The notes: generated by a model from the sequence alone, not told the origin. A DNA stretch of 64,000 nt from Sesamum alatum (GCA_034509735.1 JACGWO010000005.1:23802383-23866382), one strand, 5' to 3'. Shown: positions 23,001 through 36,346, numbered from the stretch's first letter. Numbers and translations: made by a program.

Positions 23001-26000
23001 AACCACCTTTAAAAATTAGGATATAGAAACTTTCAAATGTCAACTTTTAGAACATTGCCTGCCACCATTACATCCACATATGACAATAACATAAGATAGC
23101 TTTCATCACTTATTTCTTCATACACAATGCAAATTAGATCAAAATAATGTCAGGTACAAGGAATGGAAGGTTCTAACATCACCTGCACAAACTTCGCAAA
23201 GCCAGAACCTAGGGGGGATCCATTATATAGAGCTATTGAAGCTCCATTTAATAATGAAGCATAGACAAGCCAAGGACCCATCATCCACCCAAGATTAGTC
23301 GGCCAAGCGACAATATCACCTTTGCGAATGTCCATGTGGCACCAACCATCTGCAGCAGCTTTAAAAGGTGTAGCAACAGTCCATGGGATTGCCTTTGGCT
23401 CCCCTGAGGCACAAACACCACCCTTATTAATGTAGTTGGTCTCTTTTACATTTAATTATTTCCGACATTATTATGCCAAAGGAGGTCCAGGTTGTCAACT
23501 ATCATTCAGTGGTGATCCAATTATAAGATATTCTTATATAACAGTGTCACTTAAGGGTTAATTACATTCACCTCTCTTGATGCTTGGCCTAATTACCAAA
23601 ACCACCGCCCATTGTTCGCTGCATCTAGCAAAATTCACAAAACCTTAAGAGAGGCAATTGTACTTTCAGCACGTCGACGTGTAGCTTCAGAATGAGGCCA
23701 GACCTCAGGGCTTAGGGAATTGATGTAATTAACACTTCAATTAATTAATATCTGGTGCTAAAAAATGTTAAAAAGGTGGAAGATCAATCCCATCAAACTA
23801 GCAGTTCATTCATAAAGTATAATGCATATGTAGCAAAAGCTTTTTGGCTTGCCCACATGCTGCAAACTAAACTTTACAATGCTGCCAATTGGATTAGTAA
23901 AGGGTTGATTCACCTTCATTTCCTCTAAAATAACATAATTATACTTTATTTCGCTCGAACTTTGATAATTATATCTAGATTTCCTTGAAATATGCTCCAT
24001 CTGTAAACCTAAACGAAAATTAAAAAAAGAAATCTCATTTTACCCTTGATTTAAAATGATTAATTACCTCTAAATGTATTATTTTAGAAGGGTTGATTTC
24101 TTATGTTTATATAGTTGAAGTGCAATCTTCACACACTTTTTTTTCCAATATTTGTGACAATATTTGGAAACTTTGATCAAGAGAATCTCTACATTTTTTA
24201 ACACGAATAAACTGAGTGTATATCTTCTAGGTTTTATTTTATCATTATGTTCATGTTTACCAAGTGTGCAAACGACAAATTTGTATGTACTTATTAGTGT
24301 ATGTTCAATTATTTATAATGCAATTTGCCTTTATAATATTAAGCGGTGTATTTCTAAAAATTCTAATGTTTTGAGAGGGTGTTAGTAATGTTCTTACTAA
24401 TAGAAGTCTGTTGTAACTTTTGAAAATAGTGATAGATGTATACATAATGTTTACAATTTTGAAAATATGTCTTTATAAGATAACATAACATATACTATTA
24501 CTTTCATAGAGATATTGACGCAATCAATCAGTTAGTCCTACTATGATTATTATATTAAATATATTATTTTGAGAACAAGCTTACCAGTTGGCGTATTAAC
24601 TTTATTACTAATACCTTGTATTTCAACAGTTAAACAGTTTTTTGGAATTTGTTGCTTTTCTCATAAATCATTATAGTTGTTTTCTTCCATGTTACTTTTG
24701 TAAACATCTCTCTTTTCCATATTTTAATCCTAAAAGACTAGAAGAAAAAATTGGAAGTTCATTTAAACTTTTTGTTGATATCTACAGTTTTCATCCAAAA
24801 CCCCAAGGGCAAGATTGCAATTGTAAAGCATTTTTTGAGGGTGTCTAAATGTAATTCCAATGTTTCAAGGTGTAAATTGCAATTACGCTAGTTTAGAGGG
24901 GGGGCATGCAATAAACCCTAGTAAAGAATGCTACTAGAAGAAGGTGCAAATGCAACGGAGAGGTCGATAGAAGAAACTTTGTCCTATTGTAGGAAACAAG
25001 AAAGAAATCCACCATCTATGTACACAACCTTCCTCTTTTTTTTTCTTTTTTTTTTTTTTTGTGTTTTGTATGCAGAGGAGCTCGTTTAGAAGTAACTTTC
25101 AGAGTCCTATTTAGACAATGGGCACTTGAGCTGCTAATAGTAGGATGACAATTATAATCAATTCAGAGTACTGGGAGGAAAACAAACTTCCACGAAGTTA
25201 ACCTTCCATTACTGAATAGAATTTTTTCCAGTCTTTATGCACCATTGTTCAAAATTGTGCAAAATGATCTTTTGATGGTAGCAAACATCCCACAAAATTT
25301 TACCATAAGAAAATGCTGGAGTTTGTTGATTGCATACATGCTGGAGAGGGGACAAGATATTTCTTCTGGGGTCTTGACTACTCAATTTTACCCACACAAG
25401 TGAAAAATAATTAAGATAATGTTGATCCTGAAATACCTGTAGTCCCTGATGAGAAAAGAATATTTGTGAATGCTTCAGTTGTTTGTTCGACAGCAGCAAA
25501 CGCAACTTCTCTGCAAGTGGATATTCATACTAGGATGAGAGCGTAAAAACTAGAGCTTGCATCACAGATTCTGATTCATTTACTTTATTACTGAAACAGA
25601 GAAATAGGCAAACTGACACCTCTAATGAAGATATGGAAAGGGATGGCTAAATTTAAGGGGCAAGTCAAACAAATGGTTTGCCTTCACAAATAAGAATAAG
25701 TGTGATGAATTTGTGCATAATTTAAAATGCCATATTCCATGTCTGAATGCAATAGTTAATGGAAAGAACTGAAATCTATTATGGAACATCTAAACTTGTC
25801 ATTTTATCATAATTTAGATACAAAAGATTGTGACACCAACCAAATCACAAGTACAAAATAATAGGGTGGATTACATGCACCCTCTCTATAGTTTGGCTTA
25901 ATTACAATTATCACTTTGTTGTTTGAAAAATTACCAATACCCACCCTATATATGACATATTGTGTAGCCTTTTGATGCCGATATGGAAATTTTATTATTA

Positions 26001-29000
26001 TCCTTACGGTTCTTTAAAAAGAAAAGATAAAAAAATAACTTCAAAAATTGAAATGATGGGATAGCCATTTCACCATAACCATACAGGGCATATGTAATAT
26101 TTTAACATTATAAAGGGTGTTAATATAGACAGTAAAGATTTGTACTTTTTCTTTTGATCTAAGAGATAAAAATTACTTTAAAAATTGAAAATGATGGGTC
26201 ATTAATATTTTAATATGATAAAGGATGTTAACCTAAATATCAAAATAATTCTTTCTTTTAATATTTTAAAATTACAAAATTTTAGTTTTATTTTTTTCTT
26301 TTACTTTCACAATTTTTTTCTTTTATCTTACTTTCCTCTCTTCTACATCTATTTTACCTTTAAACTACCACCAACCCAGCACCAGCACCCCAACACCTCA
26401 ACCTTGTTGTCCGAACACGGCCACCTAGCCCCACTTGCTCCTCTTGCCATCTAAACCAAGCCCTTAGTCGTACATACATGTATATATACTTCTATATAAG
26501 AATATATAAGTATTTATATGTATTATTGCATATATAATATAGTTTTTTAGCAAAACCAATATTTGTCTAATTACAAACTTATATGATTAATTTTAACAAA
26601 AGAATATATATGTAAATATATATTTAGATAAATTTTGCTATTTTCGTATTTATTAAGGGTATCTTGGATTTATCAGCTGATGATAAAACAGTTAGTTACT
26701 GGAATCATTGCGAGATTAGGAGAAACTACACAAGTAAAATATTTCTTTTCCCAACTAAAGCAGCTTTTTTCTTACCAACTAAAAATAATGAGGAATTAAT
26801 GTAATGTTTAGTGTTAACTTGTAATAAAAACTAAAGTACCTGCATCATTACAAGGTTTTAGAATCATGATTGTAATTTTCTTTCATCATTTACAGCACAC
26901 ACATCTTACAACCTTGAGAACTTTCACCGTTTTAACCCCTTATGAATTATAAAAGTTACAATTACCCCCTTAGATTACTGAAAGGAGCTTCTAATTAAAC
27001 CCAAAAGGAATTTTTTACCAAAAAAAAATGGTTAAAATAGGCCAACATTCATTTCCTACCTGCATAATGGCATTATTGGAAGTTCATATAATTCTTTTAC
27101 AAAACCCTAAAGGAAGGAGGTCCAATGCTGGATGGAGGTCAGTACACGAGATATTAGTAACTTGTCGAACAATGAGTTTATAATAGTACTTAGGTTACAC
27201 TATAGGGGGTATGCATGTAATATACCCTAAATAATAACAAATAGCAGTTCATTAACCCACACTTTGACTTGAATGCTGCTGTCATACTCACAGTTTATGA
27301 GCTCACATTTTCTCAAACATCTTAACAAGATATAACTTCAACAACAGTACACAAGCTTGGTCATGTTTAAATTGGGTTTTATGCATTCTAAACAATACCA
27401 GGAATAGATTTATATCACGCCCCCTCTAGATTAAAGAGCTGAAATCATAATTGTAACTTGAATAGCATGCTTACTCGGAACCATATGCTCTCTCAAGAAA
27501 ACTCTGCCAGGAAATGTCAATATTGCGCAATTTCCGGCTGAAACTGGAGCCTCTGGTGGGAATTACAATTGCCATTGGTGATTGAGCATCAACAACTCTA
27601 CTGCAGTATTTTGATAAAATAGGTGTGAGAAACAACACAGATGAAAGAATGAAAATATCAATAGAGTAGAGAAATCAGGAGGGGTCATGATTCTAAGCCA
27701 TATCTGCATAAATTTCATATCAAGATCACATGCATTAACTGGGAAATTTACCAACTGTAACACCGGTAGTACAACATTACAAACTAAATTGAGGATTCAA
27801 AGCTTTTTCTCTGGTTTGACCAAGATGGAAGGATTGTTTCATATGAAGTTGGAGTATGCAATCAGGCCCTCAGAGTTAAGGGTGGATTTCTTTGTGTGAA
27901 TAACATCCGAGTCTTAGCAGCAGACAACTGCAACTTTCACAGCATTTAGAGGTTCTAGATGGCTGGGAGGAACATTTTTCTTTTTCTGCTACATCTCCAA
28001 TTAGAGCTACTCTTCTAGTGTTTCTAAGTTATCCTGCTTGGGCAGATATGTTGATATTGTTAAGAAATGAAAATCTTCATACGAGAAAGTCTTTTCAGTC
28101 TCCCCATTGCTTGAATGAAATTTTATTCATTTGAGAGACTGAGTTATATGTGCATTCTCAATTCAAAAGTTGGAGAAGGTTTTACTAATATATCAATATT
28201 TCACTTTTGTGTTCCATCAAAGCGTAAATTGATATTTTGCTCAAGTTTGGATTCAAATTTCCACCAAAGAGCCGGTGTAAATTCTCATTGGGTCTCCCCT
28301 GGAATTTCTTCCAGAGCCTATTAGATAATTCTTTGGATTATGTCATTTCACTGATTGTACTGAAGACCCAGCTAATGAATCCCATTCTTTTTGCCATCGA
28401 GCTTCTCAATCAGATACGTAAGACTCGTAATGCCTGACAAACGACAAGCAGCGAGAGAGAGAGAGAGTTACCTGTATAAAGGAAGTTTTCTATCACCGCG
28501 AATGATGAGATCCTGGAAATGATGGTTGAATTTCAATATATTATACAACAAAAGAGTGAGAGTAAGAATCAAAGATGCAGCACTCTAGTTGACTAAAGGA
28601 AACGCATCACATAAATATTTTGCAACTAGAAAGCCACAACTAAGCGAATAGAATTCAGTAGAACAGCCACCTTCACTAATGTAAATCCTAACAATTGGAA
28701 ACATGATCGCTATAATCCTTTTGTATAATGTTCAAGTAAAATATAGTTTCAATTAAGTCCAAATTCGTTTTGCATAATCCATCTAAGTAAACATATTGCA
28801 GAATATTTGAACCATTAAACGGATTTAGGACTACTTTGCTAGCTTATTGAACAGCGGTAAGACTTTATGCAGGCATTAAAAATATGATAGACCTTCACCT
28901 TCATGCATAGAAAAATAACTGGGATTCTCACCTGAGTGAAAATTGCTTTTGCGTTCGAGATTTTGAGCCTTGCAGATATTTCATCTGGTGCAAAACTATC

Positions 29001-32000
29001 AGCAATGGACACAACTACATAACCAGCAAGTACAATGGCCAGGTAGATCACCACAGAGTTAACATCCATGGGCATATCTATGGCAATTGCAGAGCCTTTC
29101 TCCAATTTCAGGGTTTCTATTGCATGGGCAACAAGCCTACAACAGTCCTAAACAGAGTTTCACATCATCTAAATGTTAAGGTCTCAAATTCTTAGGAAAA
29201 TAATAGTACCATTTCATCATATGTAGGAGGGATCAAATTCCTAACAGAACTCAGGAGAGCAATTGAAACTAGATAAGACAAACGATACGCTGTCAAATCA
29301 TGAAATGAATCAGTGATTCTTTGTTGGAAACAGAACGGGTTGATGGATTTGGCAGAAGAATTAGCAAGGGGTCAAATTAACACCAATAGAAATCAAGGCA
29401 TAAGCATGCTTTTCAATTAAGTTAAAAAGTGTCTTGGGTGAACATGGAACCAAAACTAAATGACATAGAACATTGTTTAAACTAATGCCAAAAAAGATCC
29501 ATGAACATGCAACCAAAACTAGATGATACAGAAAACATTTTAAACTAATGCCAAAAAAGACCATTCTACAGTGGCTAATTATGATCGTGGATAAGAATTC
29601 ATACAGAATACCTCCAAAACAACGACGAAAGCTTGGATAGTTTTCCCTTTCAATATTTTTGCTAATGGAAACCAAACTTCCTTTTGGTTCACCAAAAGTG
29701 CACACTTTGTTGAGTCATAAAGTCGCTCTCACTTTCTATTGCAAGGATGTCCACTAAGACTTCATGCGTAAAAAGCTCTATCCAGTATGCCATTTCTAAA
29801 ATTGTTTTTACTCCAGGGGAGTGTTTGGGCCAGCTTTTGAAAATGTTTTTCACCTTCTGGCTTAAAAAACACTTTTGGAGTGTTCAGGAGCTGCTTCTGT
29901 TTCTTAAACTTCAGAAAAAGGTACCTTTGAGCCGAAAGCTAAGCACCTTAAGCTGTTTTGGCTTTTTCATAAATAACTTTAATTCATTTTGAAATACTTT
30001 ACCCTCATTATAATAATTTTAATCCAAAATTACCTTTCAATTTATTCTTCAGATTAACACTTATAGAATTGATATTGGGTTCTTCAAATAATTTGAATGA
30101 TTTAGCACGACTAAAATTTAAAGTTTCACAATTTATATTTTTAATTTTTATATTTTATTCTCTACATTATTTCATATTATTCCTATTTTACAAAAAATAG
30201 GAATTAAGTTGTTGTGATTAATTAATGAGAAAGTACTTTTTTTAACAATCCTACAAATTTACTTATTGTACATTGGTACAATCAAATTATAATTAATTGG
30301 AGTGTTATTTAATTCAATATTTATTTATTACTAGTAATTAATATTCTAATAATATAAAAAATAATTACTTGTAAATAATTAACGAAATGTACTAATTAAA
30401 AAAGAATTGATTATTTTTAGCAAAAAACAATTATATTGGTAAATGGCAAGTGCAAATGTTAAACAAAAAAAGTATCATTTTAAAATATAGGACAAAACAA
30501 GTTTTAGTCAATGAAGCTCTTTTACAAGTGTTGTTCTCCCAAACACTACTAATTTACCTTTTCTCTACTTCTCACTACTTTTTACCAACACTCCCAACTT
30601 TTGATTATGCTACAAATTCCATTTTTCCCTACAAATAAGCACTCTACAAGTAGAAGTATTCTCAAACAGTCCCTAAAAGTTGTATACATTTCATGATAAT
30701 AAGGAACATGTATATTTGTAGCAAATATCAGAAATTGTCACATCCACAAACGAACCTTCAAGACGAAATAATTAAGCATACGAAACACTTCAAAAGAATA
30801 GCATACCAAACTGATTTGCGTAACGCCTTGAGGGTCATCTTATTTATTGGCACTTCATCATCTCCTTCATCACGCCATATCACAGCGATATCCTCGAGAG
30901 TCCTCTCAGCGTTCAAACTCAGGCAATTGTTTGCTGGATTTATAGTGGCACATGGAAGCCAGTGACCTCCCGGGTGAGTAGGATCCTCACGCAAAATGCA
31001 TACAGGAGGAACCGAAAAAGAGATATTCATTTTGTCTAATAGAATTCTCCAATAAACCTAACAAAGAAAAAGTAAACATAAAATGGAAAACAGCTAATCA
31101 CTAACATTCTTTTAACAATTAAGGACCTAACCATGATGAGGCACAATTTATTCCAACCTCAGGGTTCGAGACAGAAAAGTCTTGAAAATCACGGAAGCTT
31201 GTAATAGGATCCACATATTTTGACCCTAAGAATTCTTTTCCATGCTTCTCCAGTAGCTTGCCAACATTTGTCAAATTTGCGTCATCACTGCATAGAGCGT
31301 GTATTAAGAACATATATTAATAACTAGGTTGACTTTGTAACCTTTGGAGTATATTTTACTTTCCTTTCATTGTTTCTTGGGTTTAGTCATGTCTGGTTGT
31401 GTCATTCAGTCCTCCAACCAAAATAGAATTCAGTCTACAGAATTCTTTACACGGTATCCTGGTCACAGAGTAAATTACTCTATATACTAACCAGAGTATT
31501 CAGGACAGGTATAATTGTAAAGCACAAGCACCAGAAACCTCTTTAATATTGCTTGGCCTCTAGCATTCAAATCCAAACATCTAATTTCTCTTTCGGATGA
31601 TGTCAACTACCTCCTGCACATCTCATTAAATCCTTACGTCATGGATTTATACATGGGAAAGCCATTTCTGTGGTCATTTCTCAGAAACAGCCATCTTACC
31701 CGCCACACGCAAGTTTTTGGGTTTATGTTCCGTTCAGTACACAAATAAAACCATAAATACTATTATTCCATGAGTTCCTAGGAAAATAAGCCTCGTATTC
31801 CTTATGCATCTTCAGTTTCATGCTCAAAAAGTCAATAACTCTAAGGATGTCATATTTGATTAAAAATCTTTCACTCCCTATGCCTCAGTGCACACAACAG
31901 AATCCTCTTTCCTGGTTCCAGTACTTGATTTACATTACCCCAACAATTCCCTTCTTTTCCTCTAACAATTTCACATTATCCATTACATATACAGAAGTTC

Positions 32001-32518
32001 TTACTAATAAATAGCTAGTCAGAAAATTACCAGTACCAACAAATATTTCACTACCAAGACTTCACGTGTTCATTACTCGCACGTTCCAACAATCACCTTT
32101 CTCCACTACTTACTTTCTCCAGCCAAAAACTTAAACACCTTTGCAGAATCTCAAAGAAAAACGCACAAAAAGGAAGCTACTTTTAACTGCTGATACCTAA
32201 AATAATAGTAAACACAATGAATTTAGACAACACGAGAAAACGGAAAGGTACATACGGATCGGGCGACCAAGCGGGAGGGTCGGGCCCGTAATATTTGTAG
32301 CAGCCATAGTACATCATTTGATGGAACGAAAATGGGAGCTCCGGAGTAAGAAGGTGCTTGGAGATGATATTCCACGTTTGGGGGGTTCCGGCGCCAAAAT
32401 TTTGGATTATTCCGGCGAGCTGGCGATGGAGTTCACCGGCGTTCGCATAGGGTATGCCCAAGGCCGCTATATCAGCGGTGGTGATACAGTCCAGGGACTT
32501 GTAATTCTCACTCCCCAT
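20010..32518 (-). CDS. AAE17: Peroxisomal acyl-activating enzyme, AAE17/AAE18 type
   Basis: Fourteen exons rebuilt on the minus strand, all with GT-AG introns and consistent phases: 32518-32256, 31287-31158, 31057-30807, 29136-28932, 28512-28472, 27600-27475, 25510-25437, 23403-23183, 22270-22176, 21699-21483, 20915-20796, 20684-20586, 20406-20194, 20120-20010. Total 2166 nt, 721 residues plus TGA. It is an acyl-CoA synthetase-like member of the AMP-forming superfamily: P-loop SSGTTGEPK at 359-367, YCGGTEIGG at 498-506, [14 protein letters not shown] at 601-614, and the likely catalytic lysine in [11 protein letters not shown] (K702). The last residues SKL are a canonical PTS1, so the product should enter peroxisomes. 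Length matches AAE17 of Arabidopsis as I recall it. The substrate is unknown for this clade. The start was chosen at [10 protein letters not shown]; an in-frame upstream ATG at 32668 would add 50 residues not typical of the family. Confidence 0.93.
23553..24925. mobile_element. TIR element in intron 7 of the AAE gene
   Basis: Imperfect terminal inverted repeats: AGGGTTAATTACATTCACCT at the left, and at the right the reverse complement AGGGTTTATTGCATGCCCCC. About 1.37 kb, no transposase. The terminal style is the same as the element in intron 6, but the interiors are not alike. No clear target duplication was found. Confidence 0.45.
25863..27232. mobile_element. TIR element in intron 6 of the AAE gene
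   Basis: Terminal inverted repeats of about 35 bp: GGGTGGATTACATGCACCCT at the left, and GGGTATATTACATGCATACC read from the right on the other strand. About 1.37 kb, non-coding. Flanks AAAATAATA and TAAATAATA agree in eight of nine bases, which suits a 9-bp (Mutator-like) or 8-bp target duplication. Confidence 0.6.
28453..28467. repeat. GA microsatellite next to a splice donor
   Basis: GAGAGAGAGAGAGAG; on the gene's strand it reads as a CT run starting a few bases after the exon 5 donor (GTAACT). Length variation here could affect splicing, but that is only a possibility. Confidence 0.7.
29813..30676. mobile_element. hAT-like MITE in intron 3 of the AAE gene
   Basis: Left end CAGGGGAGTGTTTGGGCCAG and right end (other strand) TAGGGACTGTTTGAGAATAC form imperfect inverted repeats with the GTGTTTGG word common in plant hAT-type MITEs. 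About 860 bp, AT-rich, no coding capacity. No convincing 8-bp duplication. Confidence 0.5.
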
Positions 32519-33361
32519 ACCCAAAAGCTCCACTACGTTACAATTTCGCAGAAGCAAGAAGATTTTGGCTCTCTGTTCATCAAATGCTGGAGACACAGTA
32601 GATTGATGATGGAATGGATGAGCTGAGTCACAGAGTTTCTTCCTCGAATTGACCCACGAATAAATCAAGAAAGACTACGTATACGATATACGTGTATCCT
32701 TTGCTATGCAAATGGAATTTAGTGGAATACTAGAGTATGGGTCAGTGTGCGTTTGGCAGGCTGACAGATGGCCATGACGATTTCATTTTCAATAATATGT
32801 ATAAATATATTTTTTAATCATTATTTTATAAATTAAATTTGAATATAAAAATAAAACATTAACAAACAGGCTATTAATCTGCGTTTTAGGTGCAAATATA
32901 ATTTGTTGTATCTTTTATTGATTTTTTAATAAATTATATTCTGCTAAATTTATAATTTTTGGTTTTTCTCATCATCTCATAATTATTTTTATCTAATTAC
33001 TATTATGCACATGAAATATTTTTTATTTTTCATTAATATTAAAAATGAGGTTAATTTTGTAACATAGTTATATTTTGTATGTGCAGAATCAATTACAAAA
33101 ATTGTAAAATCAAATGCTATTATTATTTTTTAAATCGATTATTTCAAAATTATTATTGTTGTAATTAATACTTCTATAATTAATTATGCAACAGTAGGGT
33201 CAAATTGGGCCTTACTTGATTTGGATTTAATGCAATTGACCCCTATAAAATACGAAATTACAAATTACCATAAAACCTCCAAAAAGTAAAAAGGCCAAAT
33301 AGTCTTCCTATATCTATACAAAATTATAATAGGAACTTTTGTGTCTATAAAATAGGTCGTT
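32519..33361. promoter_or_regulatory. 5' flank of the AAE gene
   Basis: Upstream region of the minus-strand gene. The first 150 bp are mixed-composition leader sequence with an open frame (to 32668). Beyond that it is AT-rich. I see no confident TATA box and no other gene. Confidence 0.4.
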
Positions 33362-33940
33362 TATGCACTTTTGTATAATTTATTCACCACTTTATTTCTG
33401 CAAAATGAATTAACTAATTTATAGAAGATAAAAATGACAAGTTAACTTACTTTGACAATTTTTATACCAACTTATTAAACTACCAAAATTACCCTTTTAG
33501 CACATCTTCCAACTCTCCTCTTTCTCCCGTTCCAGAGTCCCCACATCACAGGTCTCCTTCTCCCTTCCTCCCTCCCTCTCTGCACAACCACCATATCACA
33601 CATTCTAAAAACCTTCTCTCTCCCTCTCTCCAGAATCCAACCACAATCTCCTCTCTAGAAAGGAAGTTATTCATGTATTTTTACAAAATTTGTCCCATTC
33701 AATACTTTATGTCTGCAAAATGAATTAACTAATTTGTAGAGGATAAAAATAACAATTTAACATTTGAAAAATTTAAGTTTATTAAACTACCAAAAAATCT
33801 CTTTTAGCACATCTTCCAACTCTTCTCTTTTGCTCTCTCAAGAGTCCATACATCACACATTTGCACAATCCCACATTTTCTAAAAACCTTCATCCTCCCT
33901 TTCTCCAAAATTCAATCAAAATCTCCTCTCAAGAGCACGA
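33362..33940. repeat. tandem duplication of about 315 bp
   Basis: The segment containing CTGCAAAATGAATTAACTAA (33398) recurs at 33713, a 315-bp offset, and later parts match in order: TATTAAACTACC, TTTTAGCACATCTTCCAACT, CATCACA, TTCTAAAAACCTTC, AATCTCCTCTC. The copies are diverged by scattered substitutions and small indels. It ends in CT-rich DNA. Origin unknown; possibly part of an old transposon. Confidence 0.7.
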
Positions 33941-34093
33941 TAGCCACTAAACACCATCATTGTTCTCTTTTTCTTTTCAATTTCTATTTTGCACTGTGAA
34001 AGAGATAACATTTAAGATTTTATCTTCTTGTTTTTCGATTTTTGTTCTCTTTCAGGTTTCTATGTGGGGGAAAAAAGAACAAAAAAAACATGG

Positions 34094-34281
34094 ATTCTTT
34101 TGAGACGGATGGAGAATTTAAGGGGATTACATCGATTGGAGATGAAAATTGGATAGGAGTGACAAAAGGAAAGGGGGAGTTTGATAAGGAAGTATCTTCA
34201 AAGATTCTCTCAAAACTCTTGAAGCTGATATTCAACATGTCAACTCCTTGTATGTTTTTCATCTATACTATATATAATTGA
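34094..34281 (+). CDS. small unidentified ORF (MDSFETDGEFKG...)
   Basis: A 62-codon open frame from an in-frame internal ATG, downstream of a T-rich stretch with an acceptor-like TTTCAG at 34050-34055. The first 40 residues are polar and composition-plausible (DGEFKGITSIGDENWIG), the last 20 hydrophobic. No family is recognised. It may be a remnant of the adjacent repeat or a chance frame. Confidence 0.15.
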
Positions 34282-34365
34282 ACAGGGTTGAATTAGTGTC
34301 TCAATGATTTTGGTATGTCAATTTTAATATCTAAATTTATTAATTTATTTATTAACTTCCCACCC

Positions 34366-34705
34366 TGTGGAAAACACAGCAGCAAAGCAGCAGTCATATT
34401 GAGATAGGAAGCCATGTGTTAATTTTCTGAATAAACTTTTGTGTATTGAATGATATGAAGAAAACCTCTAGCTCCCAAGCTTATATACACTGTCGAAAGA
34501 AAATATCTTCTAACTACCTCTAACTAACTGCCATGTCATCTAAGAACTAAGCTACATTTGGCAAGAATAAAGTTACACACAAGACGTGTTATCACTAATA
34601 AAAGTGCTACTAACAAAAAACACGTTATTTGATTATTTACAGAAATGTGCCAAGAATTTCTTCTTCTTCCTGAGGATGTTGAACTGTGTCAACCAATTCT
34701 CAACA
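34366..34705 (-). repeat. copia-B 3' LTR
   Basis: On the minus strand it starts TGTTGAGAATTGG directly after the polypurine tract TTGAGGGGGGGA (34706-34717) and ends TTTTCCACA at 34366. Its last 85 bp recur, diverged, at 47832-47916 next to the copia-B primer binding site, which defines this as the LTR of copia-B. Length 340 bp. Confidence 0.75.
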
Positions 34706-34719
34706 TCCCCCCCTCAAGC

Positions 34720-35098
34720 TGGGACGTGGGAGATGAGACTCAGCTTGGACAAAAGATGGGAGAAAAAAGGAGCAGGCAATACCTTTGCAAACATGTTTGC
34801 TACCTAATCCTTCCCAGCAATGTGTCGGGGAACAACAAAATCCCGTTTAAAATGATCACGAACAAGATGACACTCAATGTCAAGATGTTTGGTCCTCTTT
34901 GAAAAACAGGATTTTCAGTGGTATGGATCGCAACCTTGTTGTCACACCACAGAGGAATCGAAGTAGAGATGGAAATGCGAAAAGCCTGAAGCAAAGGACA
35001 TCCACAACAACTCACAAATAGCGGAGGCATGCTACGATATTCTGCCTCTACTGAGGAGCGAGATACGGTTTCCTGTTCTTCAACTTCCAAGATATAAT
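34720..35098 (-). pseudogene. copia-B RNase H, C-terminal part
   Basis: The frame includes TVSRSSVEAEYRSMPP, the conserved copia RNase H stretch (SRSSAEAEYR), and LWCDNKVAIHTTENPVFQ. It lies directly left of the copia-A 5' LTR and continues the coding sequence that is broken at 41645. Confidence 0.8.
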
Positions 35099-36346
35099 TG
35101 TTGTAATTGACATTTTAATGTTAATTTGTAACAACAAATCGTTCTAAAATATGGGTTCAATTACATGTGAATCCATAGATTAGATGGTGAGAGAAATAGA
35201 GGGATTATACTTGTCCCACATAGGAATATGATGGAAAAGTGTGGAGCTTTGATAAGGATATAAGGTGTATGTGGGGGTGAGTGTTTTACACTCAAAGTTG
35301 TCCCACATTGAAAGTTTAAGGATAACTTAAACTCCTTATATTAAGTTCAATGTTCAATTTGTGTTCGAAGTGTTATGGAGACTAGAGTGAACATGGGGTT
35401 GCCCCACGCGCGCCACCGCCGCCCTGCCGGCCCGACTCCGGCTCAGGCGCGGGTATTAAGGTGAATGTCTCAGTCTCAGTATCTATCTTTATGCAGCAAA
35501 AATATTTGGATTTATCTGTAAAACCCGGTGCATTTATGATTGTCAAATGGTTTTAAATATGTTTTAATGGTGCTTTAATACTATATTTTAAACCTGGTTT
35601 TAATGATATTTTATTACAAACCTGAAACTTCTGCATTTATGTGGCGATTTCAGTTGGTTTTAATGCCTGATTTTAATTGTGTTTACTAGCTTTTAAACCT
35701 GTATTTAAAACCATTTTAATGTCATTAATGGCTATTTATTTCAGTCTTTAATGGTGGTTAAATGTTGCACTAATGATGGTAATTAATGCGGATGTTGTAA
35801 TCGCTGAAGGTCTTGCCTGTAAAATGCTGCATAGACGCACTTCAAAGGATACACGAAATACGATATATAACAAAAACTCATTCCTCTCTCTTTTGCTCTC
35901 TTCTCTCTCGGATTTCTCTCTTCAAAACCCGAGGGTGCTTGCTCCTCATAATTCGAGCTTCTGAGTTTAAGTTTCCAAAAGGCTACTGAGTGTTGTTTCG
36001 AGGTGTTCTACGGTAAAGTGCATACCGTAAGAATTGAAACCGTCTTATCCTGGAAAAAGTTGTGTAGTAGCCGTGTGCACATTCGAAATGGGACGTATAA
36101 TTTCTTCAAGGCAAGCAGATTATATCTATGATTTGGTTTGGTGAAATTATTGGACCAAGAATTGTTATGATACAATACTCATTGTAAGTTTTCTTTAATT
36201 TTATCGTTAAACAATATTTCTAATTGTTTCTTTATAAATTGGTTCCAACGTGTTCTCTTGTGTTTTGGTTTCAAAACTGTTTATAAAATTTGATTGTTAT
36301 TTCAAAACAAACATTACGATTGTCTATTTGACAACTTTTTCCAACA
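35099..36346 (+). repeat. copia-A 5' LTR
   Basis: TGTTGTAATTGACATTTTAA ... CCAACA, 1248 bp. It has a GC-rich island at 35404-35452 and a TATA-like box changed to CTGTAAAATGC near 35817 (intact CTATAAAAGGC in the 3' copy at 41110). The site TATAATTTCTTCAAG at 36096-36110 is complementary to the sequence just after the LTR. Confidence 0.9.

Noticed and set aside
32183..32668. Upstream ATG at 32668 as start of the acyl-activating enzyme
   Set aside because: In frame, but adds 50 residues not seen in the family; the ATG at 32518 gives the expected N-terminus and a total of 721 residues.
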